This document shows, one piece after another, positions 8,645 to 17,944 of a stretch of 64,000 nucleotides of DNA. Numbering within the stretch: the first letter of the stretch is position 1; every line of letters starts with the position of its first letter. The notes under the pieces were generated by a model. That model did not search any database. It saw nothing but the letters and a program-made list of their open reading frames with translations, and was not told where the DNA came from. Origin of the DNA: Pseudomonas fragi (lineage in GTDB: Bacteria; Pseudomonadota; Gammaproteobacteria; Pseudomonadales; Pseudomonadaceae); assembly GCF_900105835.1 (NCBI RefSeq), contig NZ_LT629783.1, positions 3,990,501 through 4,054,500 of the forward strand, given 5' to 3'. The position numbers were made by a program, and so were the translations under genes.

Positions 8645-10186
8645 ATGACCACCCCCCTAGGCTTCGGCGCGCTTTCACAGCGCCGCCTGCTGTGTGTATT
8701 AAGCGCCAGCCTGCTGTCGGTTACGGCCCAGGCCGCCACGTTGACCCGTGACAACGGTGCCGCTGTCGGTGATAACCAGAACTCGCAAACCGCCGGGGCC
8801 AATGGCCCGGTGCTGCTGCAAGACGTGCAACTGCTGCAAAAGCTGCAGCGCTTTGACCGCGAACGCATTCCTGAGCGTGTTGTGCATGCTCGCGGCACCG
8901 GCGCTCACGGTACGTTTACCGTGACCAATGACCTGAGCGACCTGACCAAGGCCAAGGTATTTGCCAAGGGCGAAACCACTCCGGTATTTGTGCGTTTCTC
9001 GGCCGTTGTCCACAGCGCCCACTCGCCAGAAACCCTGCGCGACCCGCGCGGTTTCGCGACCAAGTTCTACACCGCAGACGGCAACTGGGACCTGGTGGGC
9101 AACAATTTCCCCACCTTCTTTATCCGTGATGCAATCAAGTTCCCGGACATGGTTCACGCCTTCAAGCCTGACCCGCGTACCAACCTGGATGACGACTCGC
9201 GCCGCTTCGACTTCTTCTCCCACGTTCCAGAAGCCACGCGTACCCTGACCGAGCTGTACTCCAACGCAGGTACCCCGGCCAGCTACCGCGAAATGGACGG
9301 TAACGGCGTACATGCCTATAAACTGGTCAACGCCAAGGGTGACGTGCGCTATGTGAAGTTCCACTGGAAGAGCCTGCAGGGGCTGAACAACCTTGACCCG
9401 AAACAAGTGACACAGGTTCAGGGCCAGGACTACAGCCACATGACCAACGATCTGGTCACGCATATCAACAAGGGCGACTTCCCCAAGTGGGATTTGTATG
9501 TGCAGGTGCTCAAGCCTGAAGAGCTGAAGACCTTCGACTTTGATCCGCTGGATGCCACCAAGATCTGGCCGAACGTGGCTGAGCGCAAAGTCGGGCAAAT
9601 GGTCCTGAACCGCAACCCGGCCAATGTCTTCCAGGAAACCGAGCAGGTCGCTATGGCCCCGGCCAACCTGGTGCCAGGCATCGAGCCTTCTGAAGACCGT
9701 TTGCTGCAAGGTCGGGTGTTCTCCTATGCCGATACCCAGATGTACCGTTTGGGCGCCAATGCCATGCAATTGCCGATCAACGCTCCTCGTGTCGCGGTAA
9801 ATAATGGCAACCAGGATGGTGCGATGAACCTGGGCCACACCACCTCGGGTGTGAACTACCAGCCGAGCCGCCTGATGCCGCGTGAAGAGCCGCAAGCCGC
9901 GCGCTACAGCGAAATGGCGCTGTCGGGTACTACGCAGCAGGCGAAGATCCAGCGTGAGCAAAACTTCAAGCAGGCCGGTGATCTGTACCGCTCATACAGC
10001 AAGAAAGAGCGTCAGGACCTGATTGAAAGCTTCGGCGGCTCGTTGGCGACAACGGACGACGAAAGCAAGCACATCATCCTGTCGTTCCTTTACAAGGCTG
10101 ATCCCGAATACGGCACTGGCGTAGCCAAAGTGGCCAAAGGCGATCTGGGCCGGGTCAAGGCGCTGGCTGCCAAGCTGGTGGATTAA
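8645..10186 (+). CDS. katB: periplasmic catalase KatB
   Basis: A 513-aa haem catalase that dismutes hydrogen peroxide. An N-terminal signal peptide ends near TAQAA (residue 31), so it is exported. The catalytic pair is His81 (RVVHARGTGAHG) and Asn154 (LVGNNFPTFFIRD). The proximal haem ligand is Tyr361 (RVFSYADTQMYRLG). The length equals that of P. aeruginosa KatB as I recall it, and as there it is followed by an ankyrin-repeat gene. Peroxide induction through OxyR is likely from the family, but no box was identified. Confidence 0.95.
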   Translation: MTTPLGFGALSQRRLLCVLSASLLSVTAQAATLTRDNGAAVGDNQNSQTAGANGPVLLQDVQLLQKLQRFDRERIPERVVHARGTGAHGTFTVTNDLSDLTKAKVFAKGETTPVFVRFSAVVHSAHSPETLRDPRGFATKFYTADGNWDLVGNNFPTFFIRDAIKFPDMVHAFKPDPRTNLDDDSRRFDFFSHVPEATRTLTELYSNAGTPASYREMDGNGVHAYKLVNAKGDVRYVKFHWKSLQGLNNLDPKQVTQVQGQDYSHMTNDLVTHINKGDFPKWDLYVQVLKPEELKTFDFDPLDATKIWPNVAERKVGQMVLNRNPANVFQETEQVAMAPANLVPGIEPSEDRLLQGRVFSYADTQMYRLGANAMQLPINAPRVAVNNGNQDGAMNLGHTTSGVNYQPSRLMPREEPQAARYSEMALSGTTQQAKIQREQNFKQAGDLYRSYSKKERQDLIESFGGSLATTDDESKHIILSFLYKADPEYGTGVAKVAKGDLGRVKALAAKLVD

Positions 10187-10190
10187 CCTC

Positions 10191-10300
10191 TGACCCTCAC
10201 CCCAACCCTCTCCCGGAGGGAGAGGGAGCTGATTTGCGGTGATTTTGAATACGCACGCGGTCAGTCCCCTCTCCCTTTGGGAGAGGGCCAGGGTGAGGGG
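10191..10300. repeat. inverted repeat of CCCTCTCCC type
   Basis: CTGACCCTCACCCCAACCCTC...GGGAGAGGG on the left is mirrored by CCCCTCTCCC...GGGAGAGGGCCAGGGTGAGGGG on the right. This is a common intergenic palindrome or MITE-like element. It separates katB from ankB and may act as an mRNA hairpin. A related half-element lies at 15804-15832. Confidence 0.7.
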
Positions 10301-10321
10301 CTTTTGATTCAGGTGAGCACC

Positions 10322-10852
10322 ATGCGTATTTTCATTACCCTGGCCTTGATGTTGATCAGCGGCCTGAGCCTGGCTGACGGTCCCGATGTCCGGGTCCAGC
10401 TTCAGGATTACTATTTCGACGCCGCCCGCCGAGGCGATGTGGCGATGATCGATACCTTTATCGAATCCGGTTACACCCTCGATATTCAAGACAGCAAAGG
10501 CTATACCGCGCTGATTCTGGCGGCCTACAACGGCCAGCCCGAGGCGGTGGAGCATTTGCTCAAGGCCGGCGCCAATGCCTGTGTGCAGGACAAACGCGGC
10601 AACACAGCCCTGATGGGCGCGATTTTCAAGGGCGAACTCAAGATTGCCCATCGCCTGATGGCGACTGACTGCAACCCCGATCAGCGCAATGGTGCAGGGC
10701 AGACGGCGGCCATGTATGCGGGACTGTTCAAGCGGGTTGAGCTGCTCAATGACTTGTCCCGTAAAGGCGCCGACCTGAATACCGAAGACGCGGCAGGCAA
10801 CAGTGCCGCCCGGCTGGTCAATGGTGAAATCCGCATGCCGGTAGCGCGCTGA
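10322..10852 (+). CDS. ankB: periplasmic ankyrin-repeat protein AnkB
   Basis: A 176-aa protein starting MRIFITLALMLISGLSLADG, a signal peptide, followed by about four ankyrin repeats (SKGYTALILAAYNGQPEAVEHLLKAGANA, KRGNTALMGAIFKGEL, GAGQTAAMYAGLFKRVELLNDLSRKGADL). P. aeruginosa AnkB, encoded beside katB, is needed for full KatB activity and peroxide resistance. The same pairing here supports that role. An in-frame upstream start at 10277 is rejected because it precedes the signal peptide and lies in the repeat. Confidence 0.9.
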   Translation: MRIFITLALMLISGLSLADGPDVRVQLQDYYFDAARRGDVAMIDTFIESGYTLDIQDSKGYTALILAAYNGQPEAVEHLLKAGANACVQDKRGNTALMGAIFKGELKIAHRLMATDCNPDQRNGAGQTAAMYAGLFKRVELLNDLSRKGADLNTEDAAGNSAARLVNGEIRMPVAR

Positions 10853-10897
10853 TCCAGGCCCAGTGGGCTATCATCGCGGTTTTTCCGTGGAGTTCAG

Positions 10898-12265
10898 ATG
10901 GCCAAGCCCAAGCGCATTTACGGCTGCACCGAGTGCGGCGCAACGTTTCCCAAGTGGGCCGGACAGTGCGGCGAGTGCGGCGTCTGGAACACCCTGGTCG
11001 AAACCATCGTTGAAAGCGGTGCTGCCGCGCCGCCCAGCGGCCGTACCGGCTGGACCGGGCAACAGGCCCAGCTCAAGACCCTGGCTGAAGTCAGCATTGA
11101 AGAGTTGCCGCGCTTTTCCACGGCCTCCGGCGAGCTGGACCGGGTGCTCGGTGGCGGGCTGGTGGATGGCTCGGTGGTATTGATCGGCGGCGACCCTGGG
11201 ATCGGAAAATCCACCATCCTGCTGCAAACCCTTTGTCAGATGGCCACCCGCATGCCGGCGCTGTACGTCACCGGCGAGGAATCCCAGCAACAAGTGGCCA
11301 TGCGCGCCCGGCGCCTGGGGTTGCCCCAGGATCAGCTCAAGGTAATGACCGAGACCTGTATCGAAAGCATCATCGCCACCGCCAAGCTCGAAAAGCCCAA
11401 GGTCATGGTGATTGACTCGATCCAGACCATCTTTACCGAGCAGCTGCAATCGGCCCCCGGCGGCGTGTCGCAAGTGCGCGAAAGTGCGGCCTTGCTGGTG
11501 CGATATGCGAAATCCAGCGGTACGGCGATTTTCCTGGTGGGCCATGTGACCAAAGAAGGCGCACTGGCCGGGCCGCGGGTGCTGGAGCATATGGTGGATA
11601 CCGTGCTGTATTTCGAGGGCGAGTCCGACGGGCGCCTGCGTTTGTTGCGAGCGGTAAAAAACCGTTTTGGCGCGGTCAACGAGCTGGGTGTGTTCGGCAT
11701 GACCGATAAGGGCCTGAAAGAAGTCTCCAACCCTTCTGCAATTTTCCTAACCCGTGCTCAGGAAGAAGTCCCGGGCAGCGTGGTGATGGCCACCTGGGAA
11801 GGCACCCGTCCGATGCTGGTGGAGGTGCAGGCGTTGGTGGACGACAGTCATATGTCCAACCCGCGCCGCGTTACCTTGGGCCTGGATCAGAATCGTCTGG
11901 CCATGTTGTTGGCCGTCCTGCATCGCCACGGCGGTATTCCTACCCATGACCAGGATGTGTTCCTCAACGTGGTCGGCGGGGTCAAGGTGCTGGAAACCGC
12001 CTCTGACCTGGCGTTGATGGCCGCCGTAATGTCCAGCCTGCGCAACCGTCCGCTGCCTCACGACCTGTTGGTGTTTGGTGAGGTGGGCTTGTCGGGCGAA
12101 GTGCGTCCGGTGCCAAGCGGTCAGGAGCGGCTTAAAGAAGCGGCCAAGCATGGCTTCAAGCGCGCCATCGTGCCCAAGGGCAACGCCCCCAAGGAATCGC
12201 CGCCGGGCCTGAAGGTGATTGGCGTGACCCGTCTGGAACAGGCGCTGGATGCGTTGTTCGAGTAG
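10898..12265 (+). CDS. radA: DNA repair protein RadA
   Basis: A 455-aa RecA-like ATPase that helps process recombination intermediates (branch migration). It shows the N-terminal four-Cys zinc finger (Cys10, Cys13, Cys24, Cys27), Walker A GGDPGIGKST (Lys104), the RadA-specific KNRFG motif in RAVKNRFGAVNELGVF and a C-terminal Lon-like fold with GEVGLSGEVRPV. It appears to be monocistronic. In P. aeruginosa a PilZ gene (mapZ) lies nearby between radA and cstA; it is not present in the short gap here. Confidence 0.97.
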   Translation: MAKPKRIYGCTECGATFPKWAGQCGECGVWNTLVETIVESGAAAPPSGRTGWTGQQAQLKTLAEVSIEELPRFSTASGELDRVLGGGLVDGSVVLIGGDPGIGKSTILLQTLCQMATRMPALYVTGEESQQQVAMRARRLGLPQDQLKVMTETCIESIIATAKLEKPKVMVIDSIQTIFTEQLQSAPGGVSQVRESAALLVRYAKSSGTAIFLVGHVTKEGALAGPRVLEHMVDTVLYFEGESDGRLRLLRAVKNRFGAVNELGVFGMTDKGLKEVSNPSAIFLTRAQEEVPGSVVMATWEGTRPMLVEVQALVDDSHMSNPRRVTLGLDQNRLAMLLAVLHRHGGIPTHDQDVFLNVVGGVKVLETASDLALMAAVMSSLRNRPLPHDLLVFGEVGLSGEVRPVPSGQERLKEAAKHGFKRAIVPKGNAPKESPPGLKVIGVTRLEQALDALFE

Positions 12266-12309
12266 ATCTGCAACCGGGTTGCGTCGTCTGCCGAATAACC
12301 GCAAAAGAA

Positions 12310-12346
12310 GGCTCTAGACCAACGTTGGGGGCTGGTCTTTAGAGCC
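12310..12346. other. hairpin between radA and cstA
   Basis: GGCTCTAGACCA (12310-12321) pairs with TGGTCTTTAGAGCC (12333-12346) with a 2-nt bulge. There is no T tract. It could be a weak terminator for radA or a structured leader for cstA. Confidence 0.4.
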
Positions 12347-12401
12347 AAGAGCGCTAAACTCCGGGGGCAGTCTTTCTTGTCCAACTGGCCGGAATTAAAA
12401 A

Positions 12402-14468
12402 ATGAATAATAAAAATAGCCTGCTACGCCACATTCCGTGGCTGGTGTTGGCAATTGTAGGAGCCTGCGCCCTTGGCGTAGTGGCATTACGCCGGGGCGAG
12501 GCGATCAACGCCTTGTGGATTGTTGTGGCAGCCGTTGCCATCTATCTGGTTGCTTATCGTTATTACAGTCTGTTTATCGCCACCAAGGTGATGCAGCTCG
12601 ACTCCAGCCGCGCAACGCCTGCGGTGCTCAACAACGACGGTCTGGACTATGTGCCGACCAACAAGCACATTCTCTTTGGTCATCACTTTGCTGCCATCGC
12701 TGGCGCTGGCCCTCTGGTCGGGCCGGTATTGGCCGCACAAATGGGCTACCTGCCGGGCACGCTCTGGCTGATCGCCGGGGTGGTGCTGGCCGGTGCGGTG
12801 CAGGACTTTATGGTCCTGTTCATGTCCACTCGCCGCAACGGTCGCTCACTGGGTGACATGGTGCGCGAGGAAATGGGCAAGATCCCGGGCACCATCGCGC
12901 TGTTTGGCTGCTTCCTGATCATGATCATCATCCTCGCGGTGCTGGCACTGATCGTGGTCAAGGCCCTGGCCGAGAGCCCGTGGGGCATGTTCACGGTGAT
13001 GGCGACCATCCCGATCGCGATGTTCATGGGCATTTACATGCGCTACATCCGCCCGGGTCGCATCGGTGAAATCTCCGTTGTCGGCGTGCTGCTGCTGCTC
13101 GGTTCCATCTGGCTGGGGGGCCAGATTGCGGCGAGCCCTGAGTGGGCCCCGGTGTTCACCTTCACCGGTACGCAAATCACCTGGATGCTGATCGGTTATG
13201 GTTTTGTTGCTGCAGTGCTGCCGGTGTGGCTGGTGCTGGCACCGCGTGACTACCTGTCCACATTCCTCAAAATCGGCACCATCGTTGCGCTGGCGATCGG
13301 CATTCTGGTCACCATGCCCGAGCTGAAAATGCCTGCGCTGACCCAGTTCACCGATGGCACTGGCCCGGTCTGGAAGGGCGGTCTGTTCCCGTTCCTGTTC
13401 ATTACCATTGCCTGCGGTGCGGTATCGGGCTTCCACGCGCTGATTTCCTCGGGTACTACGCCCAAACTGCTGGATAACGAAAGCAACGCCCGTTACATCG
13501 GTTACGGCGGCATGCTGATGGAGTCCTTTGTGGCCATTATGGCGATGGTTGCCGCTTCGGTGATCGAGCCGGGCGTGTACTTCGCCATGAACAGCCCGGC
13601 AGCCATTGTCGGCGGTGATGTGGTCACGGTGGCGCAGAACATCACCAACTGGGGCTTTGCCATTACCCCGGATGCGTTGACCGCGCTGGCCAAGGACATC
13701 GGTGAAACCACCGTCCTGGCCCGTGCCGGCGGCGCCCCGACCCTGGCGGTCGGTATCGCGCAGATCCTGCACAACGTGCTGCCGGGCGAAAACACTATGG
13801 CGTTCTGGTATCACTTCGCCATTTTGTTTGAGGCCCTGTTTATTCTGACGGCCGTTGACGCCGGTACCCGTGCTGGCCGCTTTATGTTGCAAGACTTGCT
13901 GGGCAGCTTTGTGCCTGCACTCAAGCGCACCGAGTCGTGGGGCGCCAACCTGTTGGCCACCGGCCTGTGTGTGGCGATGTGGGGCTACCTGCTGTATCAG
14001 GGCGTGATCGATCCACTGGGCGGTATCAACACCCTGTGGCCACTTTTCGGTATCTCCAACCAGATGCTGGCGGGTATCGCGCTGATGCTGGCTACCGTTG
14101 TGCTGATCAAAATGAAGCGCCAGCGCTACATTTGGGTGACCATGCTGCCAGCTGTCTGGCTACTGATCTGCACCACCGTGGCAGGCTTTATCAAGTTGTT
14201 CGACGCCAACCCGGCGGTGGGCTTCCTGTCCCTGGCCAACAAATACAGCACTGCGCTGGAAGCCGGCCAGGTGATTGCCCCGGCGAAAAATATCGACCAG
14301 ATGCAACACGTGATCATCAACGCCTACACCAACGCCGGTCTGACCGTGCTGTTCCTGTTCGTGGTGTTCAGCATTCTGTTCTTTGCGATCAAAGTGGGTG
14401 TCGCTGCATGGGGCACCAAGGAACGTACGGATAAAGAGTCGCCGTACCAAGCCATGCCGGATGTTTGA
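12402..14468 (+). CDS. cstA: carbon starvation protein CstA family (pyruvate/peptide transporter)
   Basis: A 688-aa membrane protein with about 16-18 spans. Conserved CstA segments include LFGHHFAAIAGAGPLVGPVLAAQMGYLPG, GCFLIMIIILAVLALIVVKALAESPWG, and FEALFILTAVDAGTRAGRFMLQDLLG. Members of this family (CstA, BtsT) take up pyruvate by proton symport in E. coli. It is followed 15 bp downstream by the YbdD/YjiX small protein that accompanies the family, then a COG0523 GTPase, the same three-gene order as E. coli btsT-yjiX-yjiA. Confidence 0.93.
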   Translation: MNNKNSLLRHIPWLVLAIVGACALGVVALRRGEAINALWIVVAAVAIYLVAYRYYSLFIATKVMQLDSSRATPAVLNNDGLDYVPTNKHILFGHHFAAIAGAGPLVGPVLAAQMGYLPGTLWLIAGVVLAGAVQDFMVLFMSTRRNGRSLGDMVREEMGKIPGTIALFGCFLIMIIILAVLALIVVKALAESPWGMFTVMATIPIAMFMGIYMRYIRPGRIGEISVVGVLLLLGSIWLGGQIAASPEWAPVFTFTGTQITWMLIGYGFVAAVLPVWLVLAPRDYLSTFLKIGTIVALAIGILVTMPELKMPALTQFTDGTGPVWKGGLFPFLFITIACGAVSGFHALISSGTTPKLLDNESNARYIGYGGMLMESFVAIMAMVAASVIEPGVYFAMNSPAAIVGGDVVTVAQNITNWGFAITPDALTALAKDIGETTVLARAGGAPTLAVGIAQILHNVLPGENTMAFWYHFAILFEALFILTAVDAGTRAGRFMLQDLLGSFVPALKRTESWGANLLATGLCVAMWGYLLYQGVIDPLGGINTLWPLFGISNQMLAGIALMLATVVLIKMKRQRYIWVTMLPAVWLLICTTVAGFIKLFDANPAVGFLSLANKYSTALEAGQVIAPAKNIDQMQHVIINAYTNAGLTVLFLFVVFSILFFAIKVGVAAWGTKERTDKESPYQAMPDV

Positions 14469-14483
14469 TAGAGGGTTGCAAGC

Positions 14484-14681
14484 ATGTTCAATGACCTGAG
14501 TCGCCTCGGTAAATACCTCGGTCAGGCCGCCCGCCTGATGGTCGGCATGCCCGACTACGACAACTACGTCGAGCATATGCAAACCAAGCACCCGGACAAG
14601 CCGGTGATGAGCTACGAGGCGTTCTTTCGTGAGCGCCAGGAAGCCCGTTACGGCGGCAAGGGTGGGCCCAAATGCTGTTAA
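14484..14681 (+). CDS. YbdD/YjiX family small protein
   Basis: A 65-aa soluble protein ([21 protein letters not shown]...GGKGGPKCC). The conserved core [22 protein letters not shown] and [11 protein letters not shown] identify the family always found after CstA/BtsT transporters. It is probably an accessory factor for the transporter. It is in the same operon as cstA; a REPIN then separates it from the GTPase gene. Confidence 0.9.
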   Translation: MFNDLSRLGKYLGQAARLMVGMPDYDNYVEHMQTKHPDKPVMSYEAFFRERQEARYGGKGGPKCC

Positions 14682-14707
14682 CCCGTCAGGGTTGAGCTGT
14701 ATCTGAC

Positions 14708-14794
14708 TGTGGGAGCGGGCTTGCTCGCGATTCAGGCGGCACGGTGTGACTGACACACCGCGCCGTTCTTATCGCGAGCAAGCCCGCTCCCACA
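14708..14794. repeat. REPIN (paired REP)
   Basis: TGTGGGAGCGGGCTTGCTCGCGA on the left is answered by TCGCGAGCAAGCCCGCTCCCACA on the right, about 87 bp overall. It lies between the YbdD-like gene and the GTPase gene. Confidence 0.9.
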
Positions 14795-14827
14795 TTTGTT
14801 TTGGCGTTTTGTTTAAGGAGGCACTGC

Positions 14828-15796
14828 ATGACCTCTCCAATCCCCGTCACCATCCTCAGCGGTTTTTTGGGGGCCGGTAAAACCACCTTGTTGCGCTACC
14901 TGCTCAAGGCCGAGCACGGCCTGAAAATCGCCGTGATCGAAAATGAGTTCAGCGATGCCGGGATCGACACCCAGTTGCTGGGCGACGAACCGGTGCAAGT
15001 CATGACCCTGGCCAATGGTTGCGTGTGCTGCACCATCCACACCGACCTGACCAAGGCGCTGTACCTGCTGCTCGAGCGCCTGGACAGCGGCGAAATCGCC
15101 TTCGACCGCCTGGTGATCGAATGCACCGGCCTGGCCGACCCGGCACCGGTGGCGCAAACTTTCTTTATCGATGGAGAACTGCGCGAGCGTTACCTGCTGG
15201 ACGGCATCATCACCCTGGTGGATGCGGCCCACGCCGATGTGCATTTGAGCCAGACCATCGCCCAGGCGCAGATCGGTTTTGCTGACCGCCTGTTGGTGAG
15301 CAAGCGCGACCTGGTGGATGACGCCACCTTTGACGCGTTGTGCGAGCGCTTGACCCGTATCAACCGCCGGGCGCCGATCCGTGTGGTTGAGCACGGCAAG
15401 ATCGACCTGGCCGAGTTGCTGGATGTGCGCGGGTTCAACCTCAATGCCGACCTTGGCGGTGGCCTGAGTTTGCGCCCGGTGCAACCCGCGGCGTCCGTCG
15501 ACCGCATTTCCAGCCTGGTGCTGCGCACTGACAAGCCGCTGGATATCGACAGCCTCAGCGCATTCATGAACGAGTTGCTGGAAGATCACGGCAAGCAATT
15601 GCTGCGGTACAAGGGCGTGCTGAGCATTGCCGGTGAGGATCGACGCCTGGTGTTTCAGGGTGTGCTGAAGCTTTATGGGTTCGACTGGGACACCGAGTGG
15701 GCCGAAGGCGAGGCGCGGGAAAGCGTGATGGTGTTTATTGCCGATGATCTGCCCGAAGCCAAGATCCGCGAGGGTTTTGCGCGGCTTGGGGCCTGA
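14828..15796 (+). CDS. yjiA: COG0523 GTPase, YjiA-like
   Basis: A 322-aa P-loop GTPase of the CobW/COG0523 group, proposed metallochaperones. It has Walker A GFLGAGKTT, the putative metal-binding CVCC motif (ANGCVCCTIHTDL), Walker B-like VIECTGLADPAP and the base-recognition SKRD. The start at MTSPIPVTIL follows AAGGAGG; an in-frame upstream start lacks support. It follows cstA-ybdD, matching the E. coli btsT-yjiX-yjiA arrangement. Confidence 0.9.
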   Translation: MTSPIPVTILSGFLGAGKTTLLRYLLKAEHGLKIAVIENEFSDAGIDTQLLGDEPVQVMTLANGCVCCTIHTDLTKALYLLLERLDSGEIAFDRLVIECTGLADPAPVAQTFFIDGELRERYLLDGIITLVDAAHADVHLSQTIAQAQIGFADRLLVSKRDLVDDATFDALCERLTRINRRAPIRVVEHGKIDLAELLDVRGFNLNADLGGGLSLRPVQPAASVDRISSLVLRTDKPLDIDSLSAFMNELLEDHGKQLLRYKGVLSIAGEDRRLVFQGVLKLYGFDWDTEWAEGEARESVMVFIADDLPEAKIREGFARLGA

Positions 15797-15803
15797 GTGA
15801 TGG

Positions 15804-15832
15804 CTGACCCTCTTCCTGCGGGAGAGGGTCAG
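15804..15832 (+). terminator. probable terminator after yjiA
   Basis: CTGACCCTCT and AGAGGGTCAG form a 10-bp perfect stem, followed by GGGCTTTTGCTTTT. The sequence is related to the palindrome at 10191-10300. Confidence 0.6.
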
Positions 15833-15892
15833 GGGCTTTTGCTTTTATGTCTTAAGGTGATTAAGGAAGTTTCATACAGCTTTAAGCTGAAA

Positions 15893-16447
15893 TTAATAAG
15901 CCACGCTCCTTGCAATAATACTTAAAAGAAATACCGCTTTGTGGTGTTCGGTTGTTTCGCCAAGGTACTGGTGGGGGGAGCTCTTGGTTCTTCTGATGCC
16001 GATAAACTTGTGGTTGTGCGTTTTAAGTGTGATCAGTGTGTGGGCTTCATTTAAGTTGCTTCCTGTAACTATCCGGTTGTCTTGGTCAAGTAATGTGAAA
16101 GTCAGTGGATGCTTGAGTGTCGGACTTCTCGCATGGAGTATATCCATATGGTTTTTCCCCAGCCGATGCCGGTCATACTGGCCCGGGTGTTTGATATGTA
16201 TTTCATAACCCTTGGCGGTGTGCCGGAAGTATAGCTTGAGCGCCGCCTTGACCCCGCCTGTGGCGTGGGACTGAAGGCCCATTGTGGCGGAATCGTCCCG
16301 TAACTGTGGTTTGCCGGAAAAAACCCCGCCACTGCCGAGCAAGTCAGTCACCATGACCGGCGGGCCAAAAAGTGCCCCTAAAAGATTCAGGTTGTGGTTG
16401 GGCACTTGCAGAGTGGCGATAAAGGATTGTTGTGTATCGTTTGCCAT
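15893..16447 (-). CDS. conserved-looking hypothetical protein
   Basis: A 184-aa protein beginning MANDTQQSFIATLQVPNHNLNLLGALFGPP. I do not recognise it. It has no signal peptide and no transmembrane span, and is rich in His, Asn and short beta-type segments (KAALKLYFRHTAKGYEIHIKHPG; NHKFIGIRRTKSSPHQYLGE), so it is probably a small beta-structured soluble protein. Its base composition is lower in GC than the glyA and yjiA genes around it, hinting at later acquisition. It is transcribed alone toward yjiA. Confidence 0.6.
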   Translation of the reverse strand: MANDTQQSFIATLQVPNHNLNLLGALFGPPVMVTDLLGSGGVFSGKPQLRDDSATMGLQSHATGGVKAALKLYFRHTAKGYEIHIKHPGQYDRHRLGKNHMDILHARSPTLKHPLTFTLLDQDNRIVTGSNLNEAHTLITLKTHNHKFIGIRRTKSSPHQYLGETTEHHKAVFLLSIIARSVAY

Positions 16448-16551
16448 TGTCTGAACTCTGTTGTCGATAAAAAGCGATAAGGTTCAGACTAGGTTGTTAT
16501 TGTTGCGAGGTGATCAGTCATGTGTTTCAAAATAACAGAGGCAATAAAAAA

Positions 16552-16580
16552 GCCCGGCGTAAACGCCGGGCTTTTTATTC
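16552..16580 (-). terminator. intrinsic terminator of glyA
   Basis: AGCCCGGCG-TAAA-CGCCGGGCT is flanked by A and T runs on either side. It lies 13 bp beyond the glyA stop codon on the reverse strand. Confidence 0.85.
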
Positions 16581-16592
16581 AGCTATTTACAC

Positions 16593-17846
16593 TCAGTTGC
16601 CGTATACCGGCAGCTTGGCGCAAATGGTTTTGACTTTCTCGCGAACGGCGTCGATAACGGCTTCGTTGTTGATGTCAGCCAGGATGTCGCAGATCCAGCC
16701 TGCCAGTTCACGGCATTCTTCAACCTTGAAGCCGCGAGTGGTCACAGCCGGAGTACCGAAACGCAGACCCGACGTTACGAACGGGGAGCGTGGATCGTTC
16801 GGTACGGAGTTCTTGTTCACGGTGATGAACGCTTTGCCCAGAGCGGCGTCAGCGTCTTTACCGGAGATTTCCTGCTTGATCAGCGACAGCAGGAACAGGT
16901 GGTTTTCAGTACCGCCCGATACCACGTCAAAGCCACGCTCGATAAATACCGAAGCCATTGCCTGAGCGTTTTTCACCACTTGTTGCTGGTAAGCCTTGAA
17001 CTCTGGTTGCAGGGCTTCCTTGAAGCACACGGCCTTGGCGGCGATAACGTGCTCCAGCGGGCCGCCTTGCGAACCCGGGAATACAGCCGAGTTCAGCTTC
17101 TTCTCGATGTCGGCGTTGGCTTTGGCCAGGATCAGGCCGCCACGCGGGCCACGCAGGGTTTTGTGAGTCGTGGTGGTCACCACGTCAGCAAATGGAACCG
17201 GGTTCGGGTAAACGCCAGCAGCCACCAGACCAGCTACGTGAGCCATGTCCACGAACAGGTAGGCGCCAACCTTGTCGGCGATTGCGCGGAAACGCGGGAA
17301 GTCCAGAACCTGCGAGTAGGCAGAGAAACCGGCCACGATCATTTTCGGCTTGTGCTCAACGGCCAGGCGTTCAACTTCGTCGTAGTCGATCAGGCCATTG
17401 GCGTCGATGCCGTACTGGATGGCGTTGTACAGCTTGCCCGAAGACGAAACGCTGGCACCGTGGGTCAGGTGACCGCCGTGAGCCAGGCTCATGCCCAGGA
17501 TGGTGTCGCCAGCCGACAGCAGGGCCAGGTAAACGGCACTGTTGGCCTGGGAACCGGCGTGCGGCTGAACGTTGGCGTAATCGGCGCCGAACAGTTCTTT
17601 TGCACGGTCGATAGCCAGTTGCTCTACCACGTCTACGTATTCGCAGCCGCCGTAGTAGCGCTTGCCTGGGTAGCCTTCGGCGTATTTGTTGGTCAGAACC
17701 GAGCCTTGAGCTTCCATGACCGCTGGGCTGGTGTAGTTTTCCGAAGCGATCAGCTCAATGTGTTCTTCCTGGCGCTGAGCTTCTTGCTCCATGGCGGCAA
17801 AAAGGTCGGCGTCGAACTTGGCAAGTGTCAAATCACGGCTGAACAT
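16593..17846 (-). CDS. glyA: serine hydroxymethyltransferase
   Basis: A 417-aa PLP enzyme interconverting serine and glycine with transfer of a one-carbon unit to tetrahydrofolate. The PLP lysine lies in [16 protein letters not shown], and [32 protein letters not shown] is the canonical N-terminal signature. The start is set at [12 protein letters not shown], giving exactly the E. coli length. In P. aeruginosa the glyA paralogue beside morA is glyA3, and this is its positional equivalent. Confidence 0.97.
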   Translation of the reverse strand: MFSRDLTLAKFDADLFAAMEQEAQRQEEHIELIASENYTSPAVMEAQGSVLTNKYAEGYPGKRYYGGCEYVDVVEQLAIDRAKELFGADYANVQPHAGSQANSAVYLALLSAGDTILGMSLAHGGHLTHGASVSSSGKLYNAIQYGIDANGLIDYDEVERLAVEHKPKMIVAGFSAYSQVLDFPRFRAIADKVGAYLFVDMAHVAGLVAAGVYPNPVPFADVVTTTTHKTLRGPRGGLILAKANADIEKKLNSAVFPGSQGGPLEHVIAAKAVCFKEALQPEFKAYQQQVVKNAQAMASVFIERGFDVVSGGTENHLFLLSLIKQEISGKDADAALGKAFITVNKNSVPNDPRSPFVTSGLRFGTPAVTTRGFKVEECRELAGWICDILADINNEAVIDAVREKVKTICAKLPVYGN

Positions 17847-17944
17847 GGCGGTCCTCAAGGATCGGGGGCAGAAAAGGAGGGCATTCTAACCCAATGGGTT
17901 TTATCTGGCATATGAATGCGATTCACGGTGTGCATCTGAGTGCT